From: Nostoc sp. HK-01
Lineage (GTDB): Bacteria > Cyanobacteriota > Cyanobacteriia > Cyanobacteriales > Nostocaceae
Assembly (NCBI GenBank): GCA_003990705.1
Contig: AP018318.1
Span: 1,429,501 to 1,493,500 of the forward strand
Length of the DNA stretch: 64,000 nucleotides
Direction of reading: 5' to 3'
Under the pieces are notes generated by a model, which was given only the letters and a program-made list of their open reading frames with translations, did not search any database and had not been told where the DNA came from. Of the stretch, positions 1 to 10,239 are shown one piece after another (the first letter of the stretch is position 1; every line of letters starts with the position of its first letter). Made by a program: the position numbers and the translations under genes.

Positions 1-1
1 A

Positions 2-2701
2 GTTTGGTTTGGTTCCTCAACTGTTGGTTCCTTAATCGGTTCAGTTGCGAATACTGCTAATGCTGGTTTGCAAGCATTAATGGGAACTGCAACTAGCGCG
101 TTGGGTGCGAATTTAGCACAAAAGCAGATGGTTTCTACCGCGGAAGATATTACAGCCGCAGTCAGAAAAGAATTAACTTCTGGGTTTGATGTTGACAGTA
201 TTCAAAATACGCTGCAAAGTTCATTAAGTACTTTGCCAAAACCGCAACTAGATTTTAAAGATATCCGTAGCCAATTTGATAAAATATTCAGCGATATAGA
301 TTGGAAGTCTATACCTGATGGTGATTTGGCGCAAAATTTCAATCGTCAAACCTTTGTTGATTTAATTAGCGATCGCACAAATTTTTCTAAAGCGGATATC
401 AATAAAATTGCTGACCAATTAGAAGCAGCTTGGAAACAAACTGTTAATCGACGCAATCCCGCACAGCAAGTAATTGACTTACTCACATCAGCAAGTCCCG
501 AAGAATTGCAATCAGATAAGTTAGGCGATCGCTTGCAAGAATTGGTAACTGTTGGCGGTAACGGTAACGGTAGCAATGGCGGTATCAAGCAAGCCATCCA
601 ATCGGGATTAACTGCTGCTTTACCAATAGTTTTAGAAAAAGTAAATACTTCTAATCTAGATGTGAACAAAATCACCAATCAGTTGCAAAAACTGAAAGAT
701 AAAGTTCAAGATTTAGATATTGAAGATATTACTCACCAATTGCAAGAGACGATTACAAAAACTACCAAAACCGGAGATAATTCATCAAACTCTCATTATC
801 GCCAAGATATAGAAGCTTACATTCAAAATTCTTTACCTTGGCACTTTAACCGCATCACCATTAAAGATGAATTCCGCGATGTCATCTATGACCCGCAAGC
901 AGATGCGTCCACTATGCGCCGTGAATTAGAAAGATTAAATCAAGAAGAGTTTGCTAATTTGCTAATTCGCCGCAGTGATATTAGCGAAGTCAGAGTAAAA
1001 GAAATTGCTCAACAGATGGAAGAAATTCGCCAAGAAGTTTTAGAAACTTTGCAACAGGCGGAAGCAAAAGATAAAGGTCAAGATTTACGGAACCGTATTG
1101 AAAATTATTTGCGTTCGACTGGTAAAGAAGAACTAAATAATGAAGCTGTTGAGCGAGATTTTACTAATTTACTCACAGAATTGAAGACTGATGTTGAAGA
1201 TTTAAATGAACGCTTACAGGGATTTGACCGCAATGTATTGCAACAAGTCCTATTGCAGCGTCAAGACTTCAGTGAAGAGGAAGCGAATAATCTCTTAAAT
1301 CAGCTAGAAAATATCCGGGTTTCTGTCTTAAATCAATTAGAAGAACAAGGGAGAAGCAAAACAGAAGAACTACGGCAAAAAGTAGAAGACTATCTCCGCA
1401 ATACTAATAAGGAAGAACTCAATCCTGAAGGTATTCGCCGTGAGTTCAGCACGTTACTTCAAGACCCCCAAGCGGGATTTAACTTGTTGGGTAAGCGTTT
1501 ATCTCAGTTTGATCGGGATACTTTAGTTAAACTGCTAACTCAGCGTCAAGATTTAAATGAAGATGAAGTTAATCAAATTCTTGATCAGCTTGAAGCCGTG
1601 AGAGATAATATCTTGCAAACGCCGCAAGCTGTAGCCGACAAAGCTAAAGAACAGTACACACAAACCACAACTAAAATTGCTGAATATCTCCGCAACACCA
1701 ACTTAGAAGAACTCAACCCCGAAGGTATCCGCCAAGATTTGGAAAAATTGCTGGTTGATCCTCAAGAGGGGGTTTCTGCAATCCGCGATCGCTTGTCGCA
1801 AGTTGACCGAGAAACTTTAGTTAAACTCGTGACTCAACGTGGTGATTTAAGCGAAGAACAAGTTCAAAAAATCATCGACCAAGCGCAAGATGCAATTCAA
1901 GATATCATCAAAGCACCGCGCCGCTTGGCAAAACGTACGGTTCAGCGAGTTGTCGATTTTGAAGCAAATCTCGAAGATTACCTGCGTAACGCCAATAAAG
2001 AAGAACTCAACCCCGACAGTATCAAGCGTGATTTACAATTGCTGTTGCGCGATCCTCGCGCCGGAATTGGTCAATTAAGCGATCGCTTTTCTCAAGTTGA
2101 CCGTTCCACAATTGTGGCGTTATTATCCCAACGCGAGGATATTTCCGAAGAGGAAGTTAACCGCATTGCCGATCAGATAGTATCTGCGCGTGATTCGATA
2201 GTCAAACAATACCAGCAGATTCAGCAAGGAATTAAATCAGCCACCGATCAGGTAACAGGGAGAATTCGCAATTACCTTAATTCCCTGAATCGTCCTGAAC
2301 TTAATTATGAAGACATCAAACATGATTTTGCTAAATTGTTTGATGACCCCCAAGCCGGATTTGAAGCCTTGCGCGATCGCTTGAGTCATTTTGATCGTGA
2401 TACTTTAGTCGCGTTGATCAGTTCACGGGAAGATATTTCTCAAGAAGATGCTAACCGCATTATCAACCAAATCGAAGCCGCCCGCGATAGCGTCCTGCAA
2501 CGCGCCGAACGCATTCAGCAAATCACCAAGGAACGCTTACACAGCATTAAACACCAAGCGAAAAAACAAGCCGAAGAAACCAAGAAAACCGTTGCTAACG
2601 CCGCTTGGTGGCTATTTGGGACAGCACTCACCTCACTTGTCGCCAGTGCAATTGCAGGTGCTATAGCTGTAACAGGTGTAACTATCTCTGCTATTGGCTA
2701 G
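2..2701 (+). CDS. Large tandem-repeat membrane-anchored protein, 5' truncated by the window edge
   Basis: The frame is open from the first bases of the window, so the true start lies upstream and only the last 899 codons are present. I do not recognise a characterised function. Six tandem copies of a roughly 97-residue unit fill nucleotides 806-2500. Each begins with a short helix ending in YLRNTNKEELNPEGI-like sequence, continues through DPQAGF and LSQFDRDTLV, and ends in a charged DISEEEVNRI helix. A weaker seventh copy lies near nucleotides 245-450. The last 32 residues are a hydrophobic, Ala/Gly-rich transmembrane segment after a Lys-rich stretch, so the repeats probably project from a membrane. 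Composition is strongly helical and charged. Thioredoxin follows about 200 bp downstream. The reading frame is certain; the role is unknown. Confidence 0.85.
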   Translation, partial: VWFGSSTVGSLIGSVANTANAGLQALMGTATSALGANLAQKQMVSTAEDITAAVRKELTSGFDVDSIQNTLQSSLSTLPKPQLDFKDIRSQFDKIFSDIDWKSIPDGDLAQNFNRQTFVDLISDRTNFSKADINKIADQLEAAWKQTVNRRNPAQQVIDLLTSASPEELQSDKLGDRLQELVTVGGNGNGSNGGIKQAIQSGLTAALPIVLEKVNTSNLDVNKITNQLQKLKDKVQDLDIEDITHQLQETITKTTKTGDNSSNSHYRQDIEAYIQNSLPWHFNRITIKDEFRDVIYDPQADASTMRRELERLNQEEFANLLIRRSDISEVRVKEIAQQMEEIRQEVLETLQQAEAKDKGQDLRNRIENYLRSTGKEELNNEAVERDFTNLLTELKTDVEDLNERLQGFDRNVLQQVLLQRQDFSEEEANNLLNQLENIRVSVLNQLEEQGRSKTEELRQKVEDYLRNTNKEELNPEGIRREFSTLLQDPQAGFNLLGKRLSQFDRDTLVKLLTQRQDLNEDEVNQILDQLEAVRDNILQTPQAVADKAKEQYTQTTTKIAEYLRNTNLEELNPEGIRQDLEKLLVDPQEGVSAIRDRLSQVDRETLVKLVTQRGDLSEEQVQKIIDQAQDAIQDIIKAPRRLAKRTVQRVVDFEANLEDYLRNANKEELNPDSIKRDLQLLLRDPRAGIGQLSDRFSQVDRSTIVALLSQREDISEEEVNRIADQIVSARDSIVKQYQQIQQGIKSATDQVTGRIRNYLNSLNRPELNYEDIKHDFAKLFDDPQAGFEALRDRLSHFDRDTLVALISSREDISQEDANRIINQIEAARDSVLQRAERIQQITKERLHSIKHQAKKQAEETKKTVANAAWWLFGTALTSLVASAIAGAIAVTGVTISAIG
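806..2500 (+). repeat. Six tandem ~290-bp coding repeats (about 97 residues each)
   Basis: Copies begin near nucleotides 806, 1094, 1382, 1676, 1967 and 2261. They are diverged at DNA level but align clearly as protein, with EELNPE, DPQ.G and Q/SREDIS.E as anchors. The third to sixth copies are most alike, which suggests later duplication of that part. Confidence 0.8.
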
Positions 2702-2901
2702 TTTCCATTAGCTCTAAAATTAATGCTTGTAACAACAAGCTGATAGCCATTACCCAACAGTTACCAAAATTACGTCTGGGTGATGGCTTTTTCAATTGCC
2801 GCTATTACTGATGAGCAGGAAAAATAAAGTAAAAATTTTACTATATACTCTGTATAGTTACTGAGTTATTGAATTTTAGTTTGATATTGAGGAATTTAAA
2901 A

Positions 2902-3237
2902 ATGTCTACCGAAGCGCATATAGTTGCTGACATTCAAGAAAGTGAATTTAATACGCTTTTAACTCAAGAAAAAATTCTAGTTGTTGATTTTACTGCTACT
3001 TGGTGCGGCCCATGTCGCCTCATCAGTCCGTTGATGGAACAACTTGCAGAGGAATATCAAGGACGCGCCAAGGTCGTTAAAGTAGACGTAGATAACAACA
3101 AACCACTATTTAAACAATATGGTCTCCGCAGCATTCCCGCTGTTTTAATCTTCAAAGATGGTGATTTAGTCGAAAAAATTGTTGGGGTTTCACCTTACGA
3201 AGAGTTCAGCGGCGCTGTGGAAAAGCTTCTTGGATAG
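2902..3237 (+). CDS. trxA: Thioredoxin
   Basis: This 111-residue protein is a cytoplasmic dithiol-disulfide oxidoreductase. The redox motif WCGPC lies at residues 34-38 inside the family pattern VVDFTATWCGPC. The cis-proline region RSIPAVLIF and the C-terminal helix also fit, and the length is normal for a single-domain thioredoxin. I chose the ATG at 2902 because GAGG lies about ten bases upstream. An in-frame TTG at 2869 would add eleven unconserved residues. It appears monocistronic, with a strong hairpin right after the stop. Which thioredoxin class it belongs to cannot be settled by eye. Confidence 0.95.
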   Translation: MSTEAHIVADIQESEFNTLLTQEKILVVDFTATWCGPCRLISPLMEQLAEEYQGRAKVVKVDVDNNKPLFKQYGLRSIPAVLIFKDGDLVEKIVGVSPYEEFSGAVEKLLG

Positions 3238-3242
3238 CGTTC

Positions 3243-3285
3243 AAATACTCGTAAATGAGCTTAAACAACTCATCTACGAGTATTT
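3243..3285 (+). terminator. Hairpin terminator after trxA
   Basis: An 11-bp perfect inverted repeat (AAATACTCGTA / TACGAGTATTT) contains a further short inner stem (ATGAG / CTCAT). It starts five bases after the trxA stop. There is no long T-run, so termination is inferred from stem strength and position. Confidence 0.65.
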
Positions 3286-3322
3286 GCTTCAAGAATGCAA
3301 CTTCCTGACCATCGCCAAAATC

Positions 3323-3423
3323 CTGGGGTATAGGGGTGTATGTATCTAAAATCCTTACACCCCTATACCCTGATACCCTGGCCAAAACACTTGATTTTTC
3401 GTTTTTACGTGTTAAGTCCTAAC
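3323..3423. repeat. Hairpin-containing intergenic repeat, right end ending in AAGTCCTAA
   Basis: A palindrome (GGTATAGGGGTGTA / TACACCCCTATACC, 3327-3369) is followed by TTGATTTTTCGTTTTTACGTGTTAAGTCCTAA-like sequence. The same right half occurs at 63418-63450, where the left end AGGACTTAC is also present. This copy seems to have a degraded left end. Confidence 0.55.
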
Positions 3424-3449
3424 ATCCTACTCTGTGGCTGTGATTGGTT

Positions 3450-3794
3450 TTATTCTGGATTCTCCATTAACTTGAAACCCCAAGGTCTTAAAGCGGCGAT
3501 CGCAATTTCCAGATCTACCCCTTCATAAGCCTCCCATTCATAAGGATGATCTTTTGGGTGTCCATCACCGACATTACCTGCAACTTTGACTACCGGAAAA
3601 TTCGCCACACGATCGCGTTCTAGGCGTTTTGGGACTACAAGCCGAATTTTATGGCCGATAAACTTCGTTGTACTTGCATTCGCTACAGATTCCCGGATTA
3701 AACAGATATCACCAGCCTTTCCCCAAGTAGTTTCATAGATGTAGAGAAAAGATATATAAGTGGCTGGTTTGATGGGTCTTTTTATAACTGACAT
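3450..3794 (-). CDS. Conserved-looking small protein of unknown function
   Basis: A 114-residue soluble protein with no signal peptide or membrane segment and no family I recognise. It is basic in the first two thirds and ends in acidic and aromatic sequence (YEWEAYEGVDLEIAIAALRPWGF). AAGGA sits about nine bases upstream of the ATG, which supports real translation. The gene stands alone between trxA and metH, convergent with trxA and divergent from metH. The coding call rests on the ribosome-binding site, protein-like composition and lack of a competing frame; the function is unknown. Confidence 0.6.
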   Translation of the reverse strand: MSVIKRPIKPATYISFLYIYETTWGKAGDICLIRESVANASTTKFIGHKIRLVVPKRLERDRVANFPVVKVAGNVGDGHPKDHPYEWEAYEGVDLEIAIAALRPWGFKLMENPE

Positions 3795-4092
3795 TATCTG
3801 TAATCCTTACAAGATGCGTGAAAAATCATACAACTGCTGTCTATACAATAGCTACAGCCATTTTAATTTTAAAACTCTAATCAAAATAACGTTTATAGCG
3901 TTTTGCTAACAACCGTGGAGAAATACTAAATAACAATATCCTTAATTTCGTTGGTCAGCCGATGCTCTGCACCTTTTGTACGTAAATCAAGATTATAAGC
4001 GATCGCCCATTCTCCCCCACAATTATGGAAAATAATAAATTAAGTCGAGTATCACAATACTCACTACATTTCCTCATTTCTTCTAGGAAAAT
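3795..4092. other. Divergent promoter region between the small unknown gene and metH
   Basis: About 300 bp that should contain both start regions. I looked for a cobalamin-riboswitch-like structure before metH and could not recognise one. One HIP1-like site (GCGATCGC) is at about 4000. No clear operator was seen. Confidence 0.4.
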
Positions 4093-7000
4093 ATGACTCA
4101 TCCTTTCCTTGAACGCCTGCGTAGTCCTGATAGCCCAGTTCTTGTTTTTGACGGGGCGATGGGGACTAACTTGCAAACTCAAAACCTCACCGCTGAAGAT
4201 TTCGGCGGCGCACAATATGAAGGTTGTAACGAATATTTAGTTCATTCAAAACCCGAAGCCGTTGCTAAAGTGCATCGTGACTTTCTCGCCGCTGGTGCTG
4301 ATGTCATTGAAACCGACAGTTTTGGCAGTACCTCAATTGTATTGGCAGAATATGACTTAGCAGACCAAGCCTACTACCTCAGCAAAAAAGCCGCTGAACT
4401 TGCCAAAAGCGTCGCCGCTGAATTTTCCACACCAGAAAAACCTCGGTTTGTGGCGGGTTCCATCGGCCCAACAACCAAACTCCCAACCTTGGGACATATT
4501 GACTTTGACACGATGAAAGCGTCTTTTGCTGAACAAGCCGAAGCACTAATTGATGGTGGTGTGGATTTATTATTGGTTGAAACTTGCCAAGATGTGCTGC
4601 AAATCAAAGCCGCACTGAATGGGATAGAAGAAGCTTTTGCCAAGAAAGGCGATCGCCTACCTGTGATGGTTTCTGTGACAATGGAAAGTATGGGGACAAT
4701 GCTGGTAGGTACAGAAATCAGTGCTGTCGTGACAATTTTGGAACCTTATTCCATTGATATTCTCGGTTTGAACTGTGCCACAGGCCCAGACTTGATGAAA
4801 CCACACATCAAGTATTTGGCAGAACATTCGCCCTTTGTGGTTTCTTGTATTCCTAATGCGGGTTTACCAGAGAACGTTGGCGGTCAAGCACACTACCGCT
4901 TGACACCGCTAGAATTACGGATGTCATTGATGCACTTTGTTGAAGATTTGGGTGTCCAAGTGATTGGGGGTTGCTGTGGGACACGTCCAGAACACATTCA
5001 ACAATTGGCAGAAATCGCCAAAGAGTTAAAGCCAAAAGTGCGACAGCCAAGTCTAGAACCTGCGGCGGCATCAATATATACTACTCAGCCTTACACTCAA
5101 GACAATTCTTTCTTAATTGTTGGAGAACGTCTCAACGCCAGCGGTTCTAAAAAGTGCCGCGATTTACTCAACGCCGAAGACTGGGACGGATTGGTATCAA
5201 TGGCGAGGGCGCAAGTCAAAGAAGGCGCACACATCTTAGATGTTAACGTCGATTATGTCGGGCGTGACGGTGTGCGAGATATGCACGAACTCGTTTCGCT
5301 CATTGTGAATAATGTTACCCTACCCTTAATGCTCGACTCCACCGAATGGGAAAAAATGGAGGCTGGGTTAAAAGTTGCGGGTGGTAAATGTTTGCTCAAC
5401 TCCACCAACTACGAAGATGGCGAACCGCGCTTTTTAAAAGTGCTGGAGTTAGCGAAACAATACGGTGCGGGTGTAGTCATTGGCACTATCGATGAAGAAG
5501 GTATGGCGCGGACAGCCGAGAGAAAATTTGCGATCGCCCAACGTGCCTATCGTCAAGCTGTAGAATACGGCATTCCTCCCACAGAAATATTCTTTGATAC
5601 CTTAGCCCTACCAATTTCTACGGGGATTGAAGAAGACCGAGAAAATGGCAAAGCCACCATTGCAGCCATTCGCCGCATTCGCCAAGAATTACCAGGATGT
5701 CATGTAATTTTGGGTGTCTCAAATATTTCCTTCGGACTTTCCCCCGCCGCGCGTATTGTCCTCAACTCAGTGTTTCTCCACGAAGCGATGGCGGCGGGAA
5801 TGGATGCAGCAATTGTCAGCGCCAGCAAAATCTTACCACTGTCTAAAATAGACCCCCGTCATCAAGAAATTTGCCACCAACTAATTTATGATGAACGGAA
5901 ATTTACGGGTGATGTCTGCGTTTACGATCCTCTAGGAGAGCTTACCACAGTCTTTGCTGGAGTCAGCGCCAAACGTGACAAAGGCGTTGACGAAAATCTC
6001 CCCATTGAAGAAATTCTCAAACGCCACATCATTGACGGTGAACGCATCGGTTTAGAAAAGCACCTGACAAAAGCCTTAGAAGCATACAAACCCCTGGATA
6101 TTATCAACACTTTCTTGCTAGATGGCATGAAAGTAGTCGGTGAATTGTTTGGTTCAGGACAAATGCAGTTACCTTTTGTTTTGCAGTCGGCAGAAACCAT
6201 GAAAACGGCGGTAGCTTACCTAGAACCGTTCATGGAAAAATCTGAGGCGGGTAATAACGCTAAAGGAACGGTAATTATTGCCACAGTTAAAGGCGATGTT
6301 CACGACATTGGCAAAAACTTAGTCGATATTATCTTGTCCAACAACGGTTACAAGGTAATTAACCTGGGCATTAAGCAGCCAGTAGAAAACATCATCGAAT
6401 CTTACAATCAACACAAAGCTGATTGTATTGCTATGAGTGGTTTGCTAGTGAAGTCAACCGCCTTCATGAAAGAAAACTTAGAGATATTCAACGAAAAGGG
6501 AATTACTGTCCCGGTAATTTTAGGCGGTGCAGCGTTAACACCTAAGTTTGTTCATGATGATTGCCAAAAAGCCTACAAAGGTAAAGTCATTTATGGCAAA
6601 GATGCTTTTTCTGACTTGCATTTCATGGATAAATTAATGCCAGCCAAGGCTGCAAATAATTGGGATGACTTGCAAGGATTTTTGGATGAAGTCATTGATG
6701 AACCAGAAACTACTCAGCACTCAGCACTCAACTCTCAGCACTCAACTCTCAGCACTCAGCACGGGCTAAACGCCCCGCTACCACTAACAGCACTCAGCAC
6801 TGAAGTAGACACCCGCCGTTCCGAAGCCGTCTCGGTAGATATTGAACGTCCCACGCCGCCATTTTGGGGAACGCAGTTATTACAATTGACTGATATTCCT
6901 TGGGAGGAAATATTCTGGCATTTAGATTTACAGGCTTTGGTTGCGGGACAATGGCAATACCGTAAACCGAAGGAACAATCTAAGGAAGAATATCAAGCTT

Positions 7001-7650
7001 TCTTGGCTGAGAAAGTCTACCCCATTTTAGAAACTTGGAAACAGCGAATTATTGAGGAAAATTTATTACATCCTCAAGTAATTTATGGTTATTTTCCTTG
7101 TCAGGCTGAGGGGAATACACTGTATGTTTATGAAACAAACAACTCAGCACAGGTAAAAGCCAGTTTTGAATTTCCCAGACAGAAGTCTTTAAGAAGGCTG
7201 TGCATTGCAGATTTCTTTGCACCGAAGGAATCAGGGATAATTGATGTCTTCCCGATGCAGGCGGTAACTGTGGGGGATGTGGCTACAGAATTTGCTCAAA
7301 AGCTGTTTGCAGATAATCAATACACAGATTATTTGTATTTCCACGGTTTAGCGGTACAAGTAGCCGAGGCGCTGGCTGAGTGGACACACGCCAGAATTCG
7401 CCGCGAGTTAGGTTTTGTTGCTGAGGAACCTGATAATATTCGGGATGTTTTAGCGCAACGCTATCGCGGCTCACGCTATAGTTTTGGTTATCCAGCTTGT
7501 CCGAATATTCAAGATCAGTACAAGCAGTTGGATTTGTTGGAGACTGGCAGAATTAATCTGTATATGGATGAAAGTGAACAGCTTTATCCCGAACAGTCTA
7601 CAACGGCGATGATTGCTTACCACCCAGTAGCGAAGTACTTCAGCGCATAA
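4093..7650 (+). CDS. metH: Cobalamin-dependent methionine synthase
   Basis: The 1185-residue cytoplasmic enzyme transfers the methyl group of 5-methyltetrahydrofolate to homocysteine through methylcobalamin. Four modules are visible. The homocysteine domain (about 1-325) has zinc ligands Cys228, Cys294 and Cys295. The pterin-binding domain (about 340-620) starts at [12 protein letters not shown]. The cobalamin domain (about 640-865) carries DVHDIGKN with His737 as the lower axial ligand. The C-terminal reactivation domain (about 920-1180) has [16 protein letters not shown] precedes the ATG by about eight bases. Residues about 874-904 form a Ser/Thr/Gln-rich linker encoded by a TCAGCACT-type DNA repeat. 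A cobalamin-binding protein gene lies elsewhere in the window at 22.9 kb. Confidence 0.97.
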   Translation: MTHPFLERLRSPDSPVLVFDGAMGTNLQTQNLTAEDFGGAQYEGCNEYLVHSKPEAVAKVHRDFLAAGADVIETDSFGSTSIVLAEYDLADQAYYLSKKAAELAKSVAAEFSTPEKPRFVAGSIGPTTKLPTLGHIDFDTMKASFAEQAEALIDGGVDLLLVETCQDVLQIKAALNGIEEAFAKKGDRLPVMVSVTMESMGTMLVGTEISAVVTILEPYSIDILGLNCATGPDLMKPHIKYLAEHSPFVVSCIPNAGLPENVGGQAHYRLTPLELRMSLMHFVEDLGVQVIGGCCGTRPEHIQQLAEIAKELKPKVRQPSLEPAAASIYTTQPYTQDNSFLIVGERLNASGSKKCRDLLNAEDWDGLVSMARAQVKEGAHILDVNVDYVGRDGVRDMHELVSLIVNNVTLPLMLDSTEWEKMEAGLKVAGGKCLLNSTNYEDGEPRFLKVLELAKQYGAGVVIGTIDEEGMARTAERKFAIAQRAYRQAVEYGIPPTEIFFDTLALPISTGIEEDRENGKATIAAIRRIRQELPGCHVILGVSNISFGLSPAARIVLNSVFLHEAMAAGMDAAIVSASKILPLSKIDPRHQEICHQLIYDERKFTGDVCVYDPLGELTTVFAGVSAKRDKGVDENLPIEEILKRHIIDGERIGLEKHLTKALEAYKPLDIINTFLLDGMKVVGELFGSGQMQLPFVLQSAETMKTAVAYLEPFMEKSEAGNNAKGTVIIATVKGDVHDIGKNLVDIILSNNGYKVINLGIKQPVENIIESYNQHKADCIAMSGLLVKSTAFMKENLEIFNEKGITVPVILGGAALTPKFVHDDCQKAYKGKVIYGKDAFSDLHFMDKLMPAKAANNWDDLQGFLDEVIDEPETTQHSALNSQHSTLSTQHGLNAPLPLTALSTEVDTRRSEAVSVDIERPTPPFWGTQLLQLTDIPWEEIFWHLDLQALVAGQWQYRKPKEQSKEEYQAFLAEKVYPILETWKQRIIEENLLHPQVIYGYFPCQAEGNTLYVYETNNSAQVKASFEFPRQKSLRRLCIADFFAPKESGIIDVFPMQAVTVGDVATEFAQKLFADNQYTDYLYFHGLAVQVAEALAEWTHARIRRELGFVAEEPDNIRDVLAQRYRGSRYSFGYPACPNIQDQYKQLDLLETGRINLYMDESEQLYPEQSTTAMIAYHPVAKYFSA
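6711..6802 (+). repeat. CTCAGCACT-type short repeats inside the metH coding frame
   Basis: About 90 bp consist mostly of overlapping CTCAGCACT/CTCAACTCT units surrounding a GGGCTAAACGCCCC hairpin. The same TGCTGAG unit (reverse complement) occurs between genes at 10173-10197 and 63452-63466. Inside metH it keeps the frame open and encodes the linker between the cobalamin and reactivation domains. Confidence 0.75.
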
Positions 7651-7679
7651 CGTAACTAAGGGTGTAGGGGTTGAGGTGT

Positions 7680-7848
7680 GTAAGGGTCTAGGGCTGCCGT
7701 GTACACACAAGTAATCTGATCCCCCTAAATCCCCCTTAAAAAGGGGGACTTTAACTCCGGTTCCCCCCTTTTCAAGGGGGGTTAGGGGGGATCGAAACGC
7801 TGTTGGGTGACTTTCTCAGACTTGTGTGTACACCGTAAGGGTCTAGGG
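7680..7848. mobile_element. MITE-like element flanked by a 14-bp direct repeat
   Basis: Outer inverted repeats GTGTACACACAAGT (7699-7712) and ACTTGTGTGTACAC (7820-7833) enclose a second palindrome made of CCCCCTAAAT and CCCCCTT blocks (7718-7793). The direct repeat GTAAGGGTCTAGGG lies on both sides (7680-7693 and 7835-7848), as expected of a target duplication, although the surrounding DNA is itself rich in similar units. There is no coding capacity, so any transposase would have to come from elsewhere. Confidence 0.6.
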
Positions 7849-8441
<593 letters not shown>

Positions 8442-8630
8442 TTTTTTACCCAATCATGCAATTTGATTGAGTATCAGAAAGTGCTGAGTATAAATCCACG
8501 AACTACGACTGTTGTAGATGATGAAATTATGATTGGTATTCCTGTCAATTTGGCAGGTAATACAAAAATCATGATGAGATTATTGAGAAATATCAGGTGT
8601 TGCTATATACAAGATTACAAATATACTTGA
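8442..8630 (+). other. Open in-frame extension after the zinc-ribbon stop codon; possible decayed or small ORF
   Basis: The frame continues beyond the TAG at 8439-8441 without a stop until TGA at 8628-8630. Internal starts are GTG 8481 and ATG at about 8529. The sequence from PRTTTVVDDE to IPVNLAG looks protein-like. It could be a former C-terminus, an independent micro-ORF or chance; no ribosome-binding site was found. Confidence 0.25.
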
Positions 8631-8747
8631 AAACGTCATATTAATATTTATATGGGTCATAACAAAACCTAGTTTACTTGTAAACATACCTTGGTATCAC
8701 AAAAATCAAGGTATTTATCCCACTTTTCGTATTGGCTAAAAATTTCT

Positions 8748-9320
8748 ATGATTCCCCAGGAAACTGATGTAAAAGAAGCTAGTGCGTCATCAAAAGTATG
8801 GCGTAGTTGGCGAGAAAATTTAACTTTAGTAGCGATCGCTTTATTATTGGCAGTGTTTATCAGAACTTTTGTGGCGGAACCTCGCTATATACCTTCTGAT
8901 TCTATGGTGCCTACTTTATATGAAGGCGATCGCTTAGTGGTAGAAAAACTTTCTTACCATTTTCAAGCTCCCGCCACTGGGGATATTGTAGTTTTTCAAG
9001 CCCCCGCAGAATTGCAACGTCGCGGCTATCCCAAAGACCAAGCCTTTATTAAACGGGTAATTGGTACACCGGGAGAAATCATTAAAGTTGCTCATGGCAA
9101 AGTTTATCTCAACAATCAACCGTTGCAAGAAGATTACATCGCCGAACCTGCAAATCAGCCATTCCCCGCCGTACAAGTTCCGGCTGATGAATTGTTTGTG
9201 ATGGGAGACAACCGTAACGATAGCAATGACTCTCGTTATTGGGGATTTCTACCAAGACAAAATATTATCGGTCGCGCAGTGTTTCGCTTTTGGCCGCTTA
9301 ACCGCATTGGATTTATTTAA
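8748..9320 (+). CDS. lepB: Signal peptidase I
   Basis: A 190-residue type I signal peptidase that cleaves signal peptides from exported proteins at the outer face of the plasma or thylakoid membrane. One N-terminal transmembrane helix (about 24-42, LVAIALLLAVFIRTF) is followed by box B, SDSMVP, with nucleophile Ser52, then box D with general base Lys102 in FIKRVIG, and box E, GDNRNDSNDSR. I preferred ATG 8748 to the longer in-frame TTG at 8691, whose extra 19 residues look unconserved. The gene is convergent with panB, the 3' ends being about 75 bp apart. Confidence 0.95.
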   Translation: MIPQETDVKEASASSKVWRSWRENLTLVAIALLLAVFIRTFVAEPRYIPSDSMVPTLYEGDRLVVEKLSYHFQAPATGDIVVFQAPAELQRRGYPKDQAFIKRVIGTPGEIIKVAHGKVYLNNQPLQEDYIAEPANQPFPAVQVPADELFVMGDNRNDSNDSRYWGFLPRQNIIGRAVFRFWPLNRIGFI

Positions 9321-9390
9321 CAGTGAACAGTTATCAGTTAAATCTTTGGGTTTAAGTCCTTCGTTATACACTCATGATTTCTGTTCACTG
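9321..9390. repeat. Inverted repeat between convergent lepB and panB
   Basis: CAGTGAACAG at 9321-9330 and CTGTTCACTG at 9381-9390 are perfect 10-bp inverted copies 50 bp apart. They could serve as a weak bidirectional terminator or be remnants of a TTATCAGTGAACAG-type repeat. Confidence 0.45.
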
Positions 9391-9397
9391 GTTTAAA

Positions 9398-10168
9398 CTA
9401 CGGAAATTTCCCTTCCCGCACCTCTACAGCGTAATCCTGTACAGCTTGAGTGATGATCTCCCGCAGGTTGGTGTAAGTTTTGGCAAATGGTGGTTGCTTG
9501 GCGGAAAGACCGAGAATATCGGAAGTAACTAATACTTGGCCATCGCAGTCAGCCCCCGCACCAATCCCAATTGTGGGAATGCTGAGTTTTTCGGTGATAT
9601 TTCTTGCCAAATCTGCGGGGATATGCTCTAAGACAATAGCAAATACACCTGCTTGTTCTAAGGCGATCGCTTCATTTAAAATTCTTTCTGCTTGTGCTTC
9701 GGTTTTGCCTTGTTGGCGCAAACCTAGTTGATGAACTGATTGCGGTGTCAAACCCACATGACCCATCACGGGAATTCCCGCTTGGACTAAACGCGCAATT
9801 GTCTCAACCATCGCTGGGTAGCCACCTTCTAATTTAACGGCTTGCGCTCCAGTTTCCTTCAATATTCTGCCGGCTGAGTGCATGGCTTGGGCGACGCTTT
9901 CTTGATAAGTCAAAAATGGTAAATCAACCACAACTAAAGCGCGTTTTACACCACGACGCACAGCTTTAGCGTGAAATAGCATTTCCTCTAGGGTGATGGG
10001 GAGTGTAGTTTCATACCCTAAAACTACAGCCATCGAGTCCCCAACTAAGATTAAGTCTACACCAGCCGCGTCGATAAGTTGGGCGATCGCATAATCCCAA
10101 GCTGTTAAAGCTGCGATCGCTCGTCCCTGTTGTTTCCATTGAATTAATTGCTGGGTAGTAACTGGCAT
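9398..10168 (-). CDS. panB: 3-methyl-2-oxobutanoate hydroxymethyltransferase
   Basis: The 256-residue cytoplasmic enzyme makes ketopantoate from alpha-ketoisovalerate and methylenetetrahydrofolate, the first committed step of pantothenate and CoA synthesis. The family signature is complete: [10 protein letters not shown] near the N-terminus, the metal-binding [18 protein letters not shown], the KLEGG segment with the catalytic region after it, and GHVGLTPQ. The length is slightly short but normal. No Shine-Dalgarno sequence stands out before the ATG. The gene is convergent with lepB and follows the propeller gene on the same strand across a repeat-filled gap, so co-transcription is unlikely. 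Confidence 0.95.
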   Translation of the reverse strand: MPVTTQQLIQWKQQGRAIAALTAWDYAIAQLIDAAGVDLILVGDSMAVVLGYETTLPITLEEMLFHAKAVRRGVKRALVVVDLPFLTYQESVAQAMHSAGRILKETGAQAVKLEGGYPAMVETIARLVQAGIPVMGHVGLTPQSVHQLGLRQQGKTEAQAERILNEAIALEQAGVFAIVLEHIPADLARNITEKLSIPTIGIGAGADCDGQVLVTSDILGLSAKQPPFAKTYTNLREIITQAVQDYAVEVREGKFP

Positions 10169-10172
10169 TTTT

Positions 10173-10232
10173 TAAGTGCTGAGTGCTAAGTGCTGAGTTA
10201 TGAGTAAAAGAATTTTTAACTCATAACTCATA
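10173..10232. repeat. TGCTGAG short tandem repeats with an 11-bp hairpin
   Basis: Three AGTGCTGAG/AGTGCTAAG units lead into GAGTTATGAGT (10195-10205) and its perfect inverted copy (10219-10229). This belongs to the same repeat family found in metH and near 63460. It lies between the propeller gene and panB. Confidence 0.6.
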
Positions 10233-10239
10233 GTACCTA

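Noticed and set aside
806-2500. CRISPR array suggested by regular ~290-bp spacing
   Set aside because: The repeats are long, diverged and coding, without identical short direct repeats or unique spacers; they are protein-level tandem repeats.
3340-3528. 62-codon plus-strand frame before the small unknown gene
   Set aside because: It is made largely of the repeat element at 3323-3423 and overlaps the opposite-strand gene.
3795-4092. Cobalamin riboswitch upstream of metH
   Set aside because: I could not find a convincing B12-box or the needed stem arrangement; a covariance-model search would be decisive.
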